A stretch of DNA of 64,000 nt from Aquimarina sp. BL5 (GTDB taxonomy: Bacteria > Bacteroidota > Bacteroidia > Flavobacteriales > Flavobacteriaceae), in assembly GCF_003443675.1 (NCBI RefSeq), contig NZ_CP031963.1, forward strand, positions 2,627,501-2,691,500, written 5' to 3'. Position 1 is the first letter of the stretch; every line of letters begins with the position of its first letter. The translations under genes and the position numbers were made by a program. The notes under the pieces were generated by a model. The model worked only from the letters and a program-made list of their open reading frames with translations, had not been told where the DNA came from and searched no databases. Below, one piece after another: positions 54,542 to 63,997 of the stretch.

Positions 54542-57367
54542 CTATAATTTTTTCTTCACAGCTACTTCCTGGAAAGATTCAATTACATCCCCTATTTTAA
54601 TATCATTATAATTCTTGACTTGTAATCCACAATCATATCCTTTAGATACTTCTTTAGCATCGTCTTTAAATCTCTTTAAAGAAGACAACTCTCCAGTATA
54701 TACAACCACACCTTCGCGGATTAGTCGTATACCAGCATTTCGGATTATCTTTCCAGTTTGTACCATACAACCAGCGATCGTACCAACTTTAGAAATCTTA
54801 AATGTTTCTCTGATTTCTGCGGTACCAGTAATCTCCTCTTTCATAACTGGAGATAACATACCTTCCATCGCATCTTTCAGATCATTAATTGCGTCATAAA
54901 TAATCGAATATGTTCTGATATCAATTTCTTCTTTATCTGCAACCTGACGAGCATTACCAGCTGGCCTTACATTAAACCCAATAATGATTGCATCAGAAGC
55001 CGAAGCTAACAACACATCACTCTCCGTAATAGCTCCAACAGCTTTATGTATAATATTTACATGAATTTCTTCAGTAGATAATTTTTGGAAAGAATCCGTT
55101 AAAGCCTCTACAGATCCATCCACATCACCTTTAAGGATAATATTTAATTCTTTAAAGTCTCCGAGAGCAATACGACGTCCAATCTCATCAAGTGTAATAT
55201 GTCGTTGCGTTCTTACAGACTGCTCTCTATGTAATTGAGCTCTTTTAGATGCTATATCCTTAGCTTCTCTTTCATCTTCAAGCACACTAAATTTATCACC
55301 TGCTTGCGGCGCACCATCGAGACCTAAAATTGAAACTGGAGTAGATGGCCCTGCTTCTTTAACATTATTACCTCGTTCATCTTGCATCGCCTTCACCTTA
55401 CCACTATTCTTACCAGCTAATACATAATCTCCAACACGTAAAGTTCCTGTTTGTACTAAAATTGTAGATACATACCCTCTACCTTTATCAAGGAAAGCTT
55501 CCACTACTGTTCCTGAAGCAAATCGATCTGGATTAGCTTTCAATTCCAAGATTTCAGCTTCTAACAATACTTTCTCTAAAAGCTCTTTAACTCCTTGTCC
55601 AGTTTTAGCAGAGATATCGTGAGATTGAATTTTTCCACCCCAATCTTCTACCAATAAATTCATAGAAGCCAACTTCTCTTTTATCTTTTCTGGATTAGCT
55701 TCCGGTCTATCCACTTTATTTATTGCAAAAATAATCGGAACTCCTGCAGCTTGTGCATGACTAATTGCTTCTTTGGTCTGCGGCATTACATCATCATCCG
55801 CTGCAATCACAATAATAGCCATATCCGTTACTTGAGCACCACGAGCACGCATCGCCGTAAAGGCTTCGTGACCAGGTGTATCTAAAAATGCTATTTTCTG
55901 TCCATTTGCCAACTGCACACCATACGCACCAATATGCTGCGTAATTCCACCACTTTCACCTGCGATTACATTCTCTTCACGAATATAATCCAGTAAGGAT
56001 GTTTTACCATGATCTACGTGTCCCATTACAGTAACGATAGGCGCTCTTAACACAAGATCCTCTGGTGCATCAACAATTTCTTCAATTGATTCTTCTATAT
56101 CAGAAGTAACAAAGTCTACCTCATAACCAAATTCATCTGCAACAATAGACAATGTCTCAGCATCTAAACGCTGATTCATCGTAACCATAATACCAAGAGA
56201 CATACAAGCCGAAATTACCTGAGTTGTCGGAACGTCCATCATAGTCGCTACCTCTGAAACAGTAACAAACTCTGTTACCTTAAGCACTTTACTTTCCTGT
56301 TCTTGCTGAGCTACATCATCTTCCGCTTTTTGACGGTGCTGATCACGCTTATCTCTACGATATTTAGCCGCTTTAGATTTATTTGATTTCCCTTGAAGTT
56401 TTTCAAGAGTTTCTCTAACCTGCTTTTGTACTTCTTCTTCGCTCGGCTCTTCTTTAACAACAGCCGGTCTTTTTCCTTTTCCTGGACCACGATTTCCGGG
56501 ACCACGATTTCCAGGACCTCTATTACCTGGACCACGGTTTCCACCTCTATTACCAGGTCCTCCAGATTTACCAGCACCCTCTTTACTTATTCTTCTACGA
56601 CGCTTTTTCGCATCTCCATCAGAAGATTTATCGGATTTTTCTTCCTTCTTTTTCGGCGGTTTCTGAAATTTAGTTAAATCAATTTTCTGGCCTGTAAAGT
56701 TAGGCCCATCTAATTTTTTATACTGTGTTTCGACTTTAACCGGCTCTGCCTGAACATCCGGTTCTTGAGGAGCTTGAGGTTCTTTTTTTGCAGAAGCTTG
56801 CTCCACAGGTTTTGAAGCCTTCTTTTGCTCTAAATCAATAGGAGCCACTTTTGCAATTTTTATACCTTTTTTCGCAGGTCTATTAGAAATCACTTCAGGT
56901 TCTTTTACTTGCTCCTTTTCTATTTCTTTTTCCTTTACCTCTTCCTTCTTAGGCGTTTCAGTTGCTTCTATTGCTTCTTTTTCTTCGGACTGTTCAGCAA
57001 CTTCTTCCTTCTTCTTATCCAATTCAATCTTACCTACTTGTTTAGGTCCTGTTAATTGGGCTTTAGCTTTTACAACTTCACGGGCTTCGGCACGCTTGCG
57101 TCTTTCCTCCTGCTCGGTCTCAATCTGCACTCGAAGCGCTTCCTTTTCTTTTCTTTTTTCCTCACCAACCTCTTTTGAAGCCACTTTCTTACTCTTGTCT
57201 GTCTGGAACTCATCAAACAACAGCTGATAGATCTCTGCAGAAATTTTTGTGGTAGGACGCGAGTCTATCTCATGACCTTTTGAATTCAAAAAGTCAACAG
57301 CCCGATCTAGCGAGATATTGAATTCGCGTAATACCTTATTTAATCTCATTGTTTTTGCTTCAGCCAT
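54542..57367 (-). CDS. infB: translation initiation factor IF-2
   Basis: GTPase that brings initiator tRNA to the 30S subunit. The 941 residues have an IF2N domain ([20 protein letters not shown]), a long low-complexity Lys/Glu/Pro linker (about 60-350) including a GPGNR repeat, a second IF2N domain (about 365-425), then the G domain with G1 [10 protein letters not shown]3 DTPGHE and G4 NKVD, followed by domains II-IV. It is the third gene of rimP-nusA-infB, 44 bp after nusA, and ends at a bidirectional terminator. Confidence 0.97.
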   Translation of the reverse strand: MAEAKTMRLNKVLREFNISLDRAVDFLNSKGHEIDSRPTTKISAEIYQLLFDEFQTDKSKKVASKEVGEEKRKEKEALRVQIETEQEERRKRAEAREVVKAKAQLTGPKQVGKIELDKKKEEVAEQSEEKEAIEATETPKKEEVKEKEIEKEQVKEPEVISNRPAKKGIKIAKVAPIDLEQKKASKPVEQASAKKEPQAPQEPDVQAEPVKVETQYKKLDGPNFTGQKIDLTKFQKPPKKKEEKSDKSSDGDAKKRRRRISKEGAGKSGGPGNRGGNRGPGNRGPGNRGPGNRGPGKGKRPAVVKEEPSEEEVQKQVRETLEKLQGKSNKSKAAKYRRDKRDQHRQKAEDDVAQQEQESKVLKVTEFVTVSEVATMMDVPTTQVISACMSLGIMVTMNQRLDAETLSIVADEFGYEVDFVTSDIEESIEEIVDAPEDLVLRAPIVTVMGHVDHGKTSLLDYIREENVIAGESGGITQHIGAYGVQLANGQKIAFLDTPGHEAFTAMRARGAQVTDMAIIVIAADDDVMPQTKEAISHAQAAGVPIIFAINKVDRPEANPEKIKEKLASMNLLVEDWGGKIQSHDISAKTGQGVKELLEKVLLEAEILELKANPDRFASGTVVEAFLDKGRGYVSTILVQTGTLRVGDYVLAGKNSGKVKAMQDERGNNVKEAGPSTPVSILGLDGAPQAGDKFSVLEDEREAKDIASKRAQLHREQSVRTQRHITLDEIGRRIALGDFKELNIILKGDVDGSVEALTDSFQKLSTEEIHVNIIHKAVGAITESDVLLASASDAIIIGFNVRPAGNARQVADKEEIDIRTYSIIYDAINDLKDAMEGMLSPVMKEEITGTAEIRETFKISKVGTIAGCMVQTGKIIRNAGIRLIREGVVVYTGELSSLKRFKDDAKEVSKGYDCGLQVKNYNDIKIGDVIESFQEVAVKKKL
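56481..56540 (-). repeat. 15-bp direct repeats in infB encoding GPGNR units
   Basis: Four adjacent 15-bp units (56481-56495, 56496-56510, 56511-56525, 56526-56540), consensus CCNGGACCACGATTT, encode repeated GPGNR or NRGPG in the IF-2 linker. A slippage-prone minisatellite inside a coding region. Confidence 0.8.
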
Positions 57368-57411
57368 AAATGCCTTTTATTTTATGCTCAAATATAAATT
57401 AATTGAAGTTA

Positions 57412-58644
57412 TTAATCTTCAAATTCTGATTTTAATATTCTAATAACTTCACCTACAGTCTCTTCCTCAAGATCTGTTCTTTTCACTAAATCTTTAATAT
57501 CTTGTTCTAAAATACTCTTAGCTGTATCTAATCCTATTTTAGCAAATTCTTCTATAATCCAAGAATCAATTTCATCAGAAAACTCTGATAATTCAACATC
57601 CTCTTCTACACCTTCTCTGAATACATCAATTTCATATCCTGTCAATTGACCTGCTAATCTTATATTATGACCACCACGTCCAATTGCTTTAGAAACTTCT
57701 TCGGGTTTTAGCATAACTTCCGCTCGCCCACCTTCTTCATTTAACTTAATAGAAGTTACTCTTGCCGGACTTAACGCTCTAGTAATATATAATTGTAAAT
57801 TATTCGTATAATTAATTACATCTATATTTTCATTTCCTAGCTCCCTAACAATCCCGTGAATACGAGACCCTTTCATACCAACACATGCTCCAACCGGGTC
57901 TATTCTATCATCATATGAATCTACAGCAACCTTCGCTTTTTCACCAGGTATTCTTACTACTTTCTTAACAGTAATTAAACCATCAAACACTTCAGGAATC
58001 TCAGATTCAAATAATTTCTCTAAAAACAAAGGAGAAGTTCTGGACATTACAATTGCAGGTTTATTACCTTTTAACTCCACAGATTCAATTACCCCTCTTA
58101 CATTTTCTCCTTTTCTGAAAAAATCAGATGGTATCTGTCTGTCTTTTGGCAAAATTATCTCATTACCCTCATCATCCAACAAAATGATCGCTCTATGACG
58201 AATATGATGTACTTCTGCAGTATATATCTCTCCTTCTAATTCTTTAAATTGCTTATAAATATTAGTATTATCGTGTTCATGTATTTTAGAAATTAAATTT
58301 TGACGTAAAGCCAAAATCGAACGTCTACCTAAATCTATTAACTTAACTTCCTGAGAAACATCTTCTCCTATTTCAAAGTCAGGTTCTATCTTTTGAGCCT
58401 CAGAAAGAGATATTTCCTGATTCCCATCTTCTACTTCTCCATCAGCAACTACAATACGGTTTCTCCAAATTTCTAAATCTCCCTTATCAGGGTTTATAAT
58501 GATATCGAAATTATCATCACTACCAAATTTCTTTTTTAATGCATTTCTAAACACATCTTCTAAGATCGCCATTAGCGTAACACGATCGATTAACTTATCA
58601 TCCTTAAATTCTGAAAATGAATCTATTAATGCGATGTTTTCCAT
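57412..58644 (-). CDS. nusA: transcription termination/antitermination protein NusA
   Basis: RNA polymerase-binding factor that modulates pausing, termination and antitermination. The 410 residues show the N-terminal domain (MENIALIDSFSEFKDDKLID), an S1 domain (about 130-200), and two KH domains (VGACVGMKGSRIHGIVREL and AIGRGGHNIRLAGQLTGYEI). The chain stops shortly after the KH domains, so the C-terminal acidic repeats of E. coli NusA are absent, as in many bacteria. It lies 12 bp after rimP. Its regulator role makes the leader hairpin upstream of rimP interesting. Confidence 0.97.
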   Translation of the reverse strand: MENIALIDSFSEFKDDKLIDRVTLMAILEDVFRNALKKKFGSDDNFDIIINPDKGDLEIWRNRIVVADGEVEDGNQEISLSEAQKIEPDFEIGEDVSQEVKLIDLGRRSILALRQNLISKIHEHDNTNIYKQFKELEGEIYTAEVHHIRHRAIILLDDEGNEIILPKDRQIPSDFFRKGENVRGVIESVELKGNKPAIVMSRTSPLFLEKLFESEIPEVFDGLITVKKVVRIPGEKAKVAVDSYDDRIDPVGACVGMKGSRIHGIVRELGNENIDVINYTNNLQLYITRALSPARVTSIKLNEEGGRAEVMLKPEEVSKAIGRGGHNIRLAGQLTGYEIDVFREGVEEDVELSEFSDEIDSWIIEEFAKIGLDTAKSILEQDIKDLVKRTDLEEETVGEVIRILKSEFED

Positions 58645-58656
58645 ATCAATTTATAA

Positions 58657-59124
58657 TTAAAATGTTATCATAACTTTTGCTTCTTGTATTTCTTTGTAAG
58701 AAACACAAGCTTCTTTTGTTACAGTTATTTTTCCTTTACCCACTGGTTTCGGCTCTCTGGTTTTCCAAACCAACGTTATATTATCACCTGTCACAGAAGT
58801 TAATTCTCCTTCTATAGTAGTACTATCCTCTGTTTTAACTTTTAATTTTCTTCCTATATTCTTCTTATACTGTCGCTGATGCGTTAGTCCTTCAGAAACT
58901 CCCGCCGACATTACCTGTAATGAAAAATCTTCTTCTTCGCGATCCAGATTATGTTCAATTGCCCTGCTTACTGCTATGCAATCTTCTACAGTCACACCTT
59001 CATCACCATCAATGATGATCTCAATACTATTACCTGGTTGTATTTTTTGATCAATCAAAAAAAGCGTGGACCTTTCTTCAAGGGCTTCTTCTAATAAACT
59101 CTGAACTTTATCTTTTAATGACAT
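58657..59124 (-). CDS. rimP: ribosome maturation factor RimP
   Basis: Assists maturation of the 30S subunit. 155 residues with the RimP pattern GNSIEIIIDGDEGVTVEDC, VSRAIEHNLDREEEDFSLQV and SAGVSEGLTHQRQYKKNIGR, plus a C-terminal SH3-like domain. I chose the ATG at 59124 (MSLKDKVQ), since an upstream TTG at 59160 would translate through a hairpin and adds non-family residues. First gene of the rimP-nusA-infB operon. Confidence 0.93.
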   Translation of the reverse strand: MSLKDKVQSLLEEALEERSTLFLIDQKIQPGNSIEIIIDGDEGVTVEDCIAVSRAIEHNLDREEEDFSLQVMSAGVSEGLTHQRQYKKNIGRKLKVKTEDSTTIEGELTSVTGDNITLVWKTREPKPVGKGKITVTKEACVSYKEIQEAKVMITF

Positions 59125-59137
59125 AAGTAGATAAAAA

Positions 59138-59158
59138 GAGGGGACTTTTCGTCCCCTC
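59138..59158 (-). promoter_or_regulatory. terminator-like hairpin in the rimP-nusA-infB leader
   Basis: On the minus strand GAGGGGAC, loop GAAAA, GTCCCCTC are followed directly by five T (59133-59137). The hairpin lies between the operon promoter (59185-59214) and the rimP ATG (59124), where an intrinsic terminator would act as an attenuator. Confidence 0.7.
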
Positions 59159-59184
59159 AATCTGGTTTTTTAATTTCAACGGTG

Positions 59185-59214
59185 CAAAGATAGTAATAAT
59201 ATCTTAGATTCAAA
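59185..59214 (-). promoter_or_regulatory. promoter of the rimP-nusA-infB operon
   Basis: Minus strand -33 TTTG (59211-59214) and -7 TATCTTTG (59185-59192), 18 bases apart: a full Bacteroidetes housekeeping promoter 61 bases before the ATG. Confidence 0.72.
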
Positions 59215-59385
59215 ACCTACTTAAGAATGAATTTATTAGTAATTTTAAATGACTATTAGGGGATTACCTCTATAATTTATCTAAAGTAATACTTATAAGA
59301 CATATTATAGCATAACGCTTCCTTTAACCAAAAAACGAAATAAAATTGTCTTTTTACTGGCAATTTTTCCTAAACACAATTAATC

Positions 59386-60219
59386 ATGATCAAAAAAATT
59401 CTAGTACCTACAGATTTTTCTTCTCAAGCCGAAAGCGCCCTCAAAGTAGCGGCACAAATAGCCAAAAAAAATGACTGTCAAATTTATCTTTTACATATTT
59501 TAGAAATGCCAGTTCATTTAGTTGACCTAATGTCTACCGGAGCTTCTGCTCCAGCACCAGAGGCTATTTTTTTCATGAAGCAAACTCATAAAAAGTTCGA
59601 AGAAGTTATGGCCAGTGATTATTTACAAGGTCTAGAAATAATCGAAACTGTAAGTTTTGAAGATGTACTTCAAGGTATTATGGATTCTTGCAAAAAAAAT
59701 GATATTGATATGATTATCATGGGATCGCATGGATCCACAGGGTTTGAAGAGTTATTTATCGGATCGAATGCCGAGAAAGTAGTTCGAACCTCCGAAAAAC
59801 CAGTATTAGTTATCAAAGAAGATTGCGACATCTTTAGCGTTAATGATATTGTTTATGCTACAAATTTTGATGATGAAGATAAACCTTCTTTAATTGCAGC
59901 TCACGGATTTGCTAAACAATTGAACGCAAAACTTCATTTATTATGGATAAACACCGCCAATAGTTTCAAAACCACTAACGAAACTGAAGAGAAAATGAAT
60001 TTAATGATCGCTGATCTTCCTATTGACAATTATACTTTGAATATTTATAATGACATTAATGTAGAAAAAGGAATTCTAAATTTTGCCAATTCCGTGGATG
60101 CTGGTTTAATTGGAATTAGTACGCATGGAAGAAAAGGATTATCTCACTTTATAAACGGAAGTCTTGGTGAAGATGTTGTGAATCATGCTAAAAGACCGGT
60201 ACTAACTTTTAAAATATAA
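59386..60219 (+). CDS. universal stress protein with two UspA domains
   Basis: Cytoplasmic stress protein, 277 residues, two tandem Usp domains (about 1-145 and 150-277). The first starts MIKKILVPTDFSSQAESALK and has the nucleotide-binding pattern GSHGSTGFEELFIGS (G-2x-G-9x-GS). The second ends with STHGRKGLSHFINGS, where the first Gly of that pattern is Ser, so it may bind nucleotide less well. It is monocistronic and followed by a strong terminator. Role likely in stress adaptation; no specific trigger can be read. Confidence 0.92.
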   Translation: MIKKILVPTDFSSQAESALKVAAQIAKKNDCQIYLLHILEMPVHLVDLMSTGASAPAPEAIFFMKQTHKKFEEVMASDYLQGLEIIETVSFEDVLQGIMDSCKKNDIDMIIMGSHGSTGFEELFIGSNAEKVVRTSEKPVLVIKEDCDIFSVNDIVYATNFDDEDKPSLIAAHGFAKQLNAKLHLLWINTANSFKTTNETEEKMNLMIADLPIDNYTLNIYNDINVEKGILNFANSVDAGLIGISTHGRKGLSHFINGSLGEDVVNHAKRPVLTFKI

Positions 60220-60240
60220 CTTCTATAAAAGTCGCTAAAC

Positions 60241-60273
60241 ACAAAGAGCAATAGTTAAACTATTGCTCTTTGT
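60241..60273 (+). terminator. terminator after the UspA-like gene
   Basis: ACAAAGAGCAATAGTT (60241-60256) pairs perfectly with AACTATTGCTCTTTGT (60258-60273), a 16-bp stem, followed by T-rich DNA. Confidence 0.88.
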
Positions 60274-60322
60274 ATGTTTTAATAAGTTTGTGTAATTTCT
60301 GAACAGAATATCTATATATAAA

Positions 60323-60357
60323 AAAAAGGAACAACAGTAAATTAGTTGTTCCTTTTT
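60323..60357 (-). terminator. terminator after tRNA-Gln
   Basis: AAAAAGGAACAAC (60323-60335) and GTTGTTCCTTTTT (60345-60357) form a stem with a nine-base loop. On the minus strand the stem ends in a T-run, three bases beyond the tRNA 3' end. Confidence 0.85.
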
Positions 60358-60360
60358 ATG

Positions 60361-60433
60361 TTGGTCTACTAGGGCTCGAACCTAGACTCTTCTGGACCAA
60401 AACCAGACGTGTTGCCAGTTACACCATAGACCA
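60361..60433 (-). tRNA. tRNA-Gln (anticodon UUG)
   Basis: The minus strand folds as a 73-nt cloverleaf: acceptor TGGTCTA with TAGACCA, D arm GTGT/ACAC, anticodon arm TCTGG/CCAGA with loop TTTTGGT (anticodon TTG), and T arm with GGTTCGAGCC. The 5' end U and acceptor pairing fit tRNA-Gln. The 3' CCA is not encoded (CAT follows), so it must be added afterwards. It has its own promoter and terminator. Confidence 0.95.
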
Positions 60434-60450
60434 ATGTATCTTTGCGGGTG

Positions 60451-60481
60451 CAAATTTAATATATTCTTTTTGGTCTGCAAA
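60451..60481 (-). promoter_or_regulatory. promoter of tRNA-Gln
   Basis: Minus strand -33 TTTG (60478-60481) and -7 TAAATTTG (60451-60458), spacing 19 from the TTG, 18 bases before the mature 5' end. Confidence 0.7.
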
Positions 60482-60616
60482 CATTTTTTTTAAAAATTTA
60501 CCTTGCAGTTGTTTTTTAACAGTTTTCAAAGGATAAATTTAAATGCAAGCTTTATCAAAATATAAACTTCTGTTAAGCGTTTGCTAAAAAAACTAATAGA
60601 GAAGTATTTTTATTAC

Positions 60617-60624
60617 TAAATTCG
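60617..60624 (+). promoter_or_regulatory. near-match -7 box for the DUF2723 gene
   Basis: TAAATTCG differs from TAnnTTTG by one base and lies 26 bases before the ATG at 60650. No -33 element is seen. Confidence 0.35.
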
Positions 60625-60649
60625 CCACACTTTATATAACAGTTATCTT

Positions 60650-63600
60650 ATGAATACATTCAACTTTAAAAAGTGGAATCAAATATTAGGATGGGTAGTT
60701 TTTACGATAGCCTTATTAGTCTATTACCTAACCGTTGAACCGACTGCCAGTTTTTGGGATGCCGGCGAGTATATTGCAACCTCTTCTAAATTACAAGTAG
60801 GACATCCTCCTGGAGCTCCTTTATTTCAGATGATTGGTGCTTTTGCTTCGATATTCGCATCAGATCCAACTAACATAGCGTTTGTAGTAAATATGACTTC
60901 AGCTTTTGCGAGTGCATTTGCTATTCTTTTTATGTTTTGGTCTATAACAATTCTGGTAAAGAAGCTAATTATAAAAGATGAAGAATTCACGCATGGCAAA
61001 GCGTTAGCAACACTAGGAAGTGGACTGGTAGGGTCACTTGCATTTGCTTTTACCGATAGTTTTTGGTTTAATGCAGTAGAGGCCGAAGTGTATGCGATGG
61101 CAACTTGTATATTATCGATACTTTTCTATCTTGGATTACTATGGGAAAGAGACATGCACAAACCCAGAGGAAATCGTTGGCTAATCTTAATTGCTTTTAT
61201 CGCTGGACTTTCTTTTGGAATTCACTTCATGGGATTACTTTCTATTCCTGCTATTGGATTACTTTATTATTTTAAAAATTATAAGGTCACCCTAAAAAAC
61301 TTCATTGTTGCTAACATTGTAGTTGTTGCCATATTACTATTCATTTTTAAATTACTATTACCATCTACTTTAAAGCTATTCGGATGGTTTGAAGTAAAAT
61401 TTGTTAACGCTTTAGGGATGCCCTTCAATTCAGGAACCATCTTTTTAGGCCTTATAATTGCAACTGCATTCTATTTTATTTTAAAGCAAACACGAAAAAG
61501 AGAATATCCTTTAATTAACTCTGCAGTACTTTGCGTATTATTTATTTTCATTGGATTCTCATGTTGGATAATGCTACCTATTAGAGCAAATGCAGGAACT
61601 GTTATTAATGAAAATAACCCTAATAATGCGCGTGAATTATTAGCATACTATAATCTGGAACAATATCCAGAAACCCATTTGTTTTATGGACCACAATTTA
61701 CCGAAATATATGCTGGACTAGACGAGGAAAATCCATATGAAGATGACAAACCTAAATATGAGAAGAATCTAAAAACAGGAAAATACGACATTGTAAACGA
61801 CTGGAAAAATGCCAGACAGAATATCGATGATGCTCAAAAAGCATTTTTACCTAGAATGTGGAGTACAGAACATATATCAAACTATATGGATTTTACTGGT
61901 CCTATAAAGTTTACCATTAAGCCAGAATATCAAGATGAATCAGAGTTATTGGAAGCGGTAACACAGTTTAGAAGAGAATATGCTGTAGGAAAGCTTGATA
62001 ATGATGATTATAATAAATTCTTACGCTCCTTTGGAGATTATCTTAATGTAGAGAAACCTTCATTTAAATCAAATATACAGTATCTGGTAGAGTATCAAAT
62101 GGGATATATGTACTGGAGATATTTTATGTGGAATTTTGTTGGGAGGCAGGATGACAATCAAGGAAAATATACTGATCTAGAAGGTAACTGGTTAAGTGGT
62201 ATCAAATTCATAGACGAGATGCATTTAGGATCTCAGGATAATTTACCAACTGATGTAACAAAGAATAAAGCTCGTAATACATACTACTTTTTACCACTAT
62301 TATTAGGACTTATTGGTTTTGTATTCCAAATGCAACGCGATAAAAAGAATTTCTGGATTCTATTAGTCTTTTTCTTATTTACTGGTCTAGCATTAAAAAT
62401 ATATCTCAATGAAAGACCTTTTGAGCCTAGAGAACGAGATTATGCACTGGTTGGATCATTTTATGTTTTCGCCATCTGGATTGGTTTTGGAGTCTATGCC
62501 TTATTTGATATCCTCAAAAACTCCCTGAAACCAAAGCTACTGGCGCCTATAATAACTACAATATGCCTGCTTGCAGTACCTGTATTATTAGCTGCACAGA
62601 ATTGGGATGACCATGATCGTTCTAATAGATATACTGCTCAAGCAATGGCAAAAATGTATCTACAATCTTGTCAGAAAGACGCTATTCTTTTTACTATTGG
62701 TGATAATGACACATTTGCCTTGTGGTATGCACAGGATATAGAAGAATATAGAACAGATGTAAGAACTGTGAATACTAGCCTTTTTGCAACAGACTGGTAT
62801 ATTGATCAGATGAAACGTGCAGCTTATGATGGAAAACCTATCCCATCTCAGTTAACTCATAATTTCTATCGATTTGGGAGTAATGACGCTATTTATTACA
62901 AGCCAGTTACCAATGATACTATGCTTATTAAAAACTGGATGCGATGGATCGAAACAGACGACCCGAGAACCAAAGGTGATCTACAAAACGGGAAAAAAGT
63001 TAATACATTCCCTACTAAGCATATCAGAATCCCTGTAGATAAAGAAGCTGTTCTTAGAAGCGGGATTGTGCCACAAAAGGATGCAGATCTAATCGTACCC
63101 TATATAGACATACATTTAAAAGGAGACTTACTTTTCAAAAATCGCTTACTAATGTTGGACATCATTGCTAACAATAATTGGGAGAGGCCTATATATTTTA
63201 CTGGAGGTAGTTTTGGAGATGATGATTATTTATGGATGAAGGATTACCTACAATTAGATGGTGTAACGTATAAATTGGTTCCAATCAGAACCCCAATAGA
63301 CAAAAGTAATCCATATGATATGGGACGTATTGATACAGATGTTATGTATAAAAATGTAACAAGTTGGAATTGGGGAAATAGTGAAGATCCTAATATTTAT
63401 CACGATCCGGAAACTCGTAAAAATGCCATAACCTACAGAAGTAATCTCGCTAGATTAGTGGAAGCACTTATTACAGAAGGGAAAAAGGAAAAGGCTAAAG
63501 AAATTCTTGATCTGGGAATGGAAAAAATGCCTATCGAGTATTATGAATACTACACATTATTAGAACCATACGTTAGTGGATACTATGAAGTAGGAGAAAA

Positions 63601-63964
63601 AGAAAAGGCACGTGAATTATGGAATAAAATTGCTAAAAAATATCAGGAGCAACTCACTTATTTTGGAAGTCTTACTTTAGAAAATCAATATCAATATGCT
63701 AGTGAAATTGTAAGTAATGTAGAACGTTATAGAAGTGTTGTAGATTTATTACTTATTAATCAGGATAGAGATATGATCGAAGAAAAAGCAGAAGAGTTTA
63801 ATAGATATCTTAGACTATTTACAAGACTCTATTCTGAAGATGAAGAGTATGATAGAGACCAACCAATGACAATAGAGGAATTAGATGAGAATAATTCAAT
63901 TGGAAAAGAACTTTTAGAAGGTGCCCAAACTATTGATTCTTTAGACAGTATACCAAATTCATAA
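60650..63964 (+). CDS. DUF2723 polytopic membrane protein, probable glycosyltransferase
   Basis: Membrane protein of 1104 residues. The N-terminal half has about ten helices with the DUF2723 hallmark FWDAGEYIATSSKLQVGHPP (acidic residues after the first helix, as in GT-C glycosyltransferases), then further helices around 560-690 and a large soluble C-terminal part (about 700-1104) with FTIGDNDTFALWYAQD and TPR-like helices near 980-1040. Relatives include TMEM260, a protein O-mannosyltransferase, so a role in protein O-glycosylation is possible, fitting the O-glycosylated exoproteins of Bacteroidetes. Function is inferred. A terminator follows. Confidence 0.88.
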   Translation: MNTFNFKKWNQILGWVVFTIALLVYYLTVEPTASFWDAGEYIATSSKLQVGHPPGAPLFQMIGAFASIFASDPTNIAFVVNMTSAFASAFAILFMFWSITILVKKLIIKDEEFTHGKALATLGSGLVGSLAFAFTDSFWFNAVEAEVYAMATCILSILFYLGLLWERDMHKPRGNRWLILIAFIAGLSFGIHFMGLLSIPAIGLLYYFKNYKVTLKNFIVANIVVVAILLFIFKLLLPSTLKLFGWFEVKFVNALGMPFNSGTIFLGLIIATAFYFILKQTRKREYPLINSAVLCVLFIFIGFSCWIMLPIRANAGTVINENNPNNARELLAYYNLEQYPETHLFYGPQFTEIYAGLDEENPYEDDKPKYEKNLKTGKYDIVNDWKNARQNIDDAQKAFLPRMWSTEHISNYMDFTGPIKFTIKPEYQDESELLEAVTQFRREYAVGKLDNDDYNKFLRSFGDYLNVEKPSFKSNIQYLVEYQMGYMYWRYFMWNFVGRQDDNQGKYTDLEGNWLSGIKFIDEMHLGSQDNLPTDVTKNKARNTYYFLPLLLGLIGFVFQMQRDKKNFWILLVFFLFTGLALKIYLNERPFEPRERDYALVGSFYVFAIWIGFGVYALFDILKNSLKPKLLAPIITTICLLAVPVLLAAQNWDDHDRSNRYTAQAMAKMYLQSCQKDAILFTIGDNDTFALWYAQDIEEYRTDVRTVNTSLFATDWYIDQMKRAAYDGKPIPSQLTHNFYRFGSNDAIYYKPVTNDTMLIKNWMRWIETDDPRTKGDLQNGKKVNTFPTKHIRIPVDKEAVLRSGIVPQKDADLIVPYIDIHLKGDLLFKNRLLMLDIIANNNWERPIYFTGGSFGDDDYLWMKDYLQLDGVTYKLVPIRTPIDKSNPYDMGRIDTDVMYKNVTSWNWGNSEDPNIYHDPETRKNAITYRSNLARLVEALITEGKKEKAKEILDLGMEKMPIEYYEYYTLLEPYVSGYYEVGEKEKARELWNKIAKKYQEQLTYFGSLTLENQYQYASEIVSNVERYRSVVDLLLINQDRDMIEEKAEEFNRYLRLFTRLYSEDEEYDRDQPMTIEELDENNSIGKELLEGAQTIDSLDSIPNS

Positions 63965-63971
63965 AATTCAG

Positions 63972-63997
63972 TGAGCCTCTTTAAAAAAAGAGGCTCA
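63972..63997 (+). terminator. terminator after the DUF2723 gene
   Basis: TGAGCCTCTTT (63972-63982) pairs with AAAGAGGCTCA (63987-63997) around AAAA. The window ends before any T-run can be seen. Confidence 0.75.

Noticed and set aside
56481-56540. short regular repeats that could suggest a CRISPR array
   Set aside because: The units are adjacent 15-bp copies without spacers and encode in-frame GPGNR in IF-2.
56393-56677. plus-strand frame opposite the IF-2 linker, and the minus-strand +1 frame there
   Set aside because: Both come from the low-complexity GPGNR and Lys/Glu repeats of infB.
59125-59160. TTG-started extension of RimP by 12 residues
   Set aside because: It runs through the leader hairpin and does not resemble RimP N-termini.
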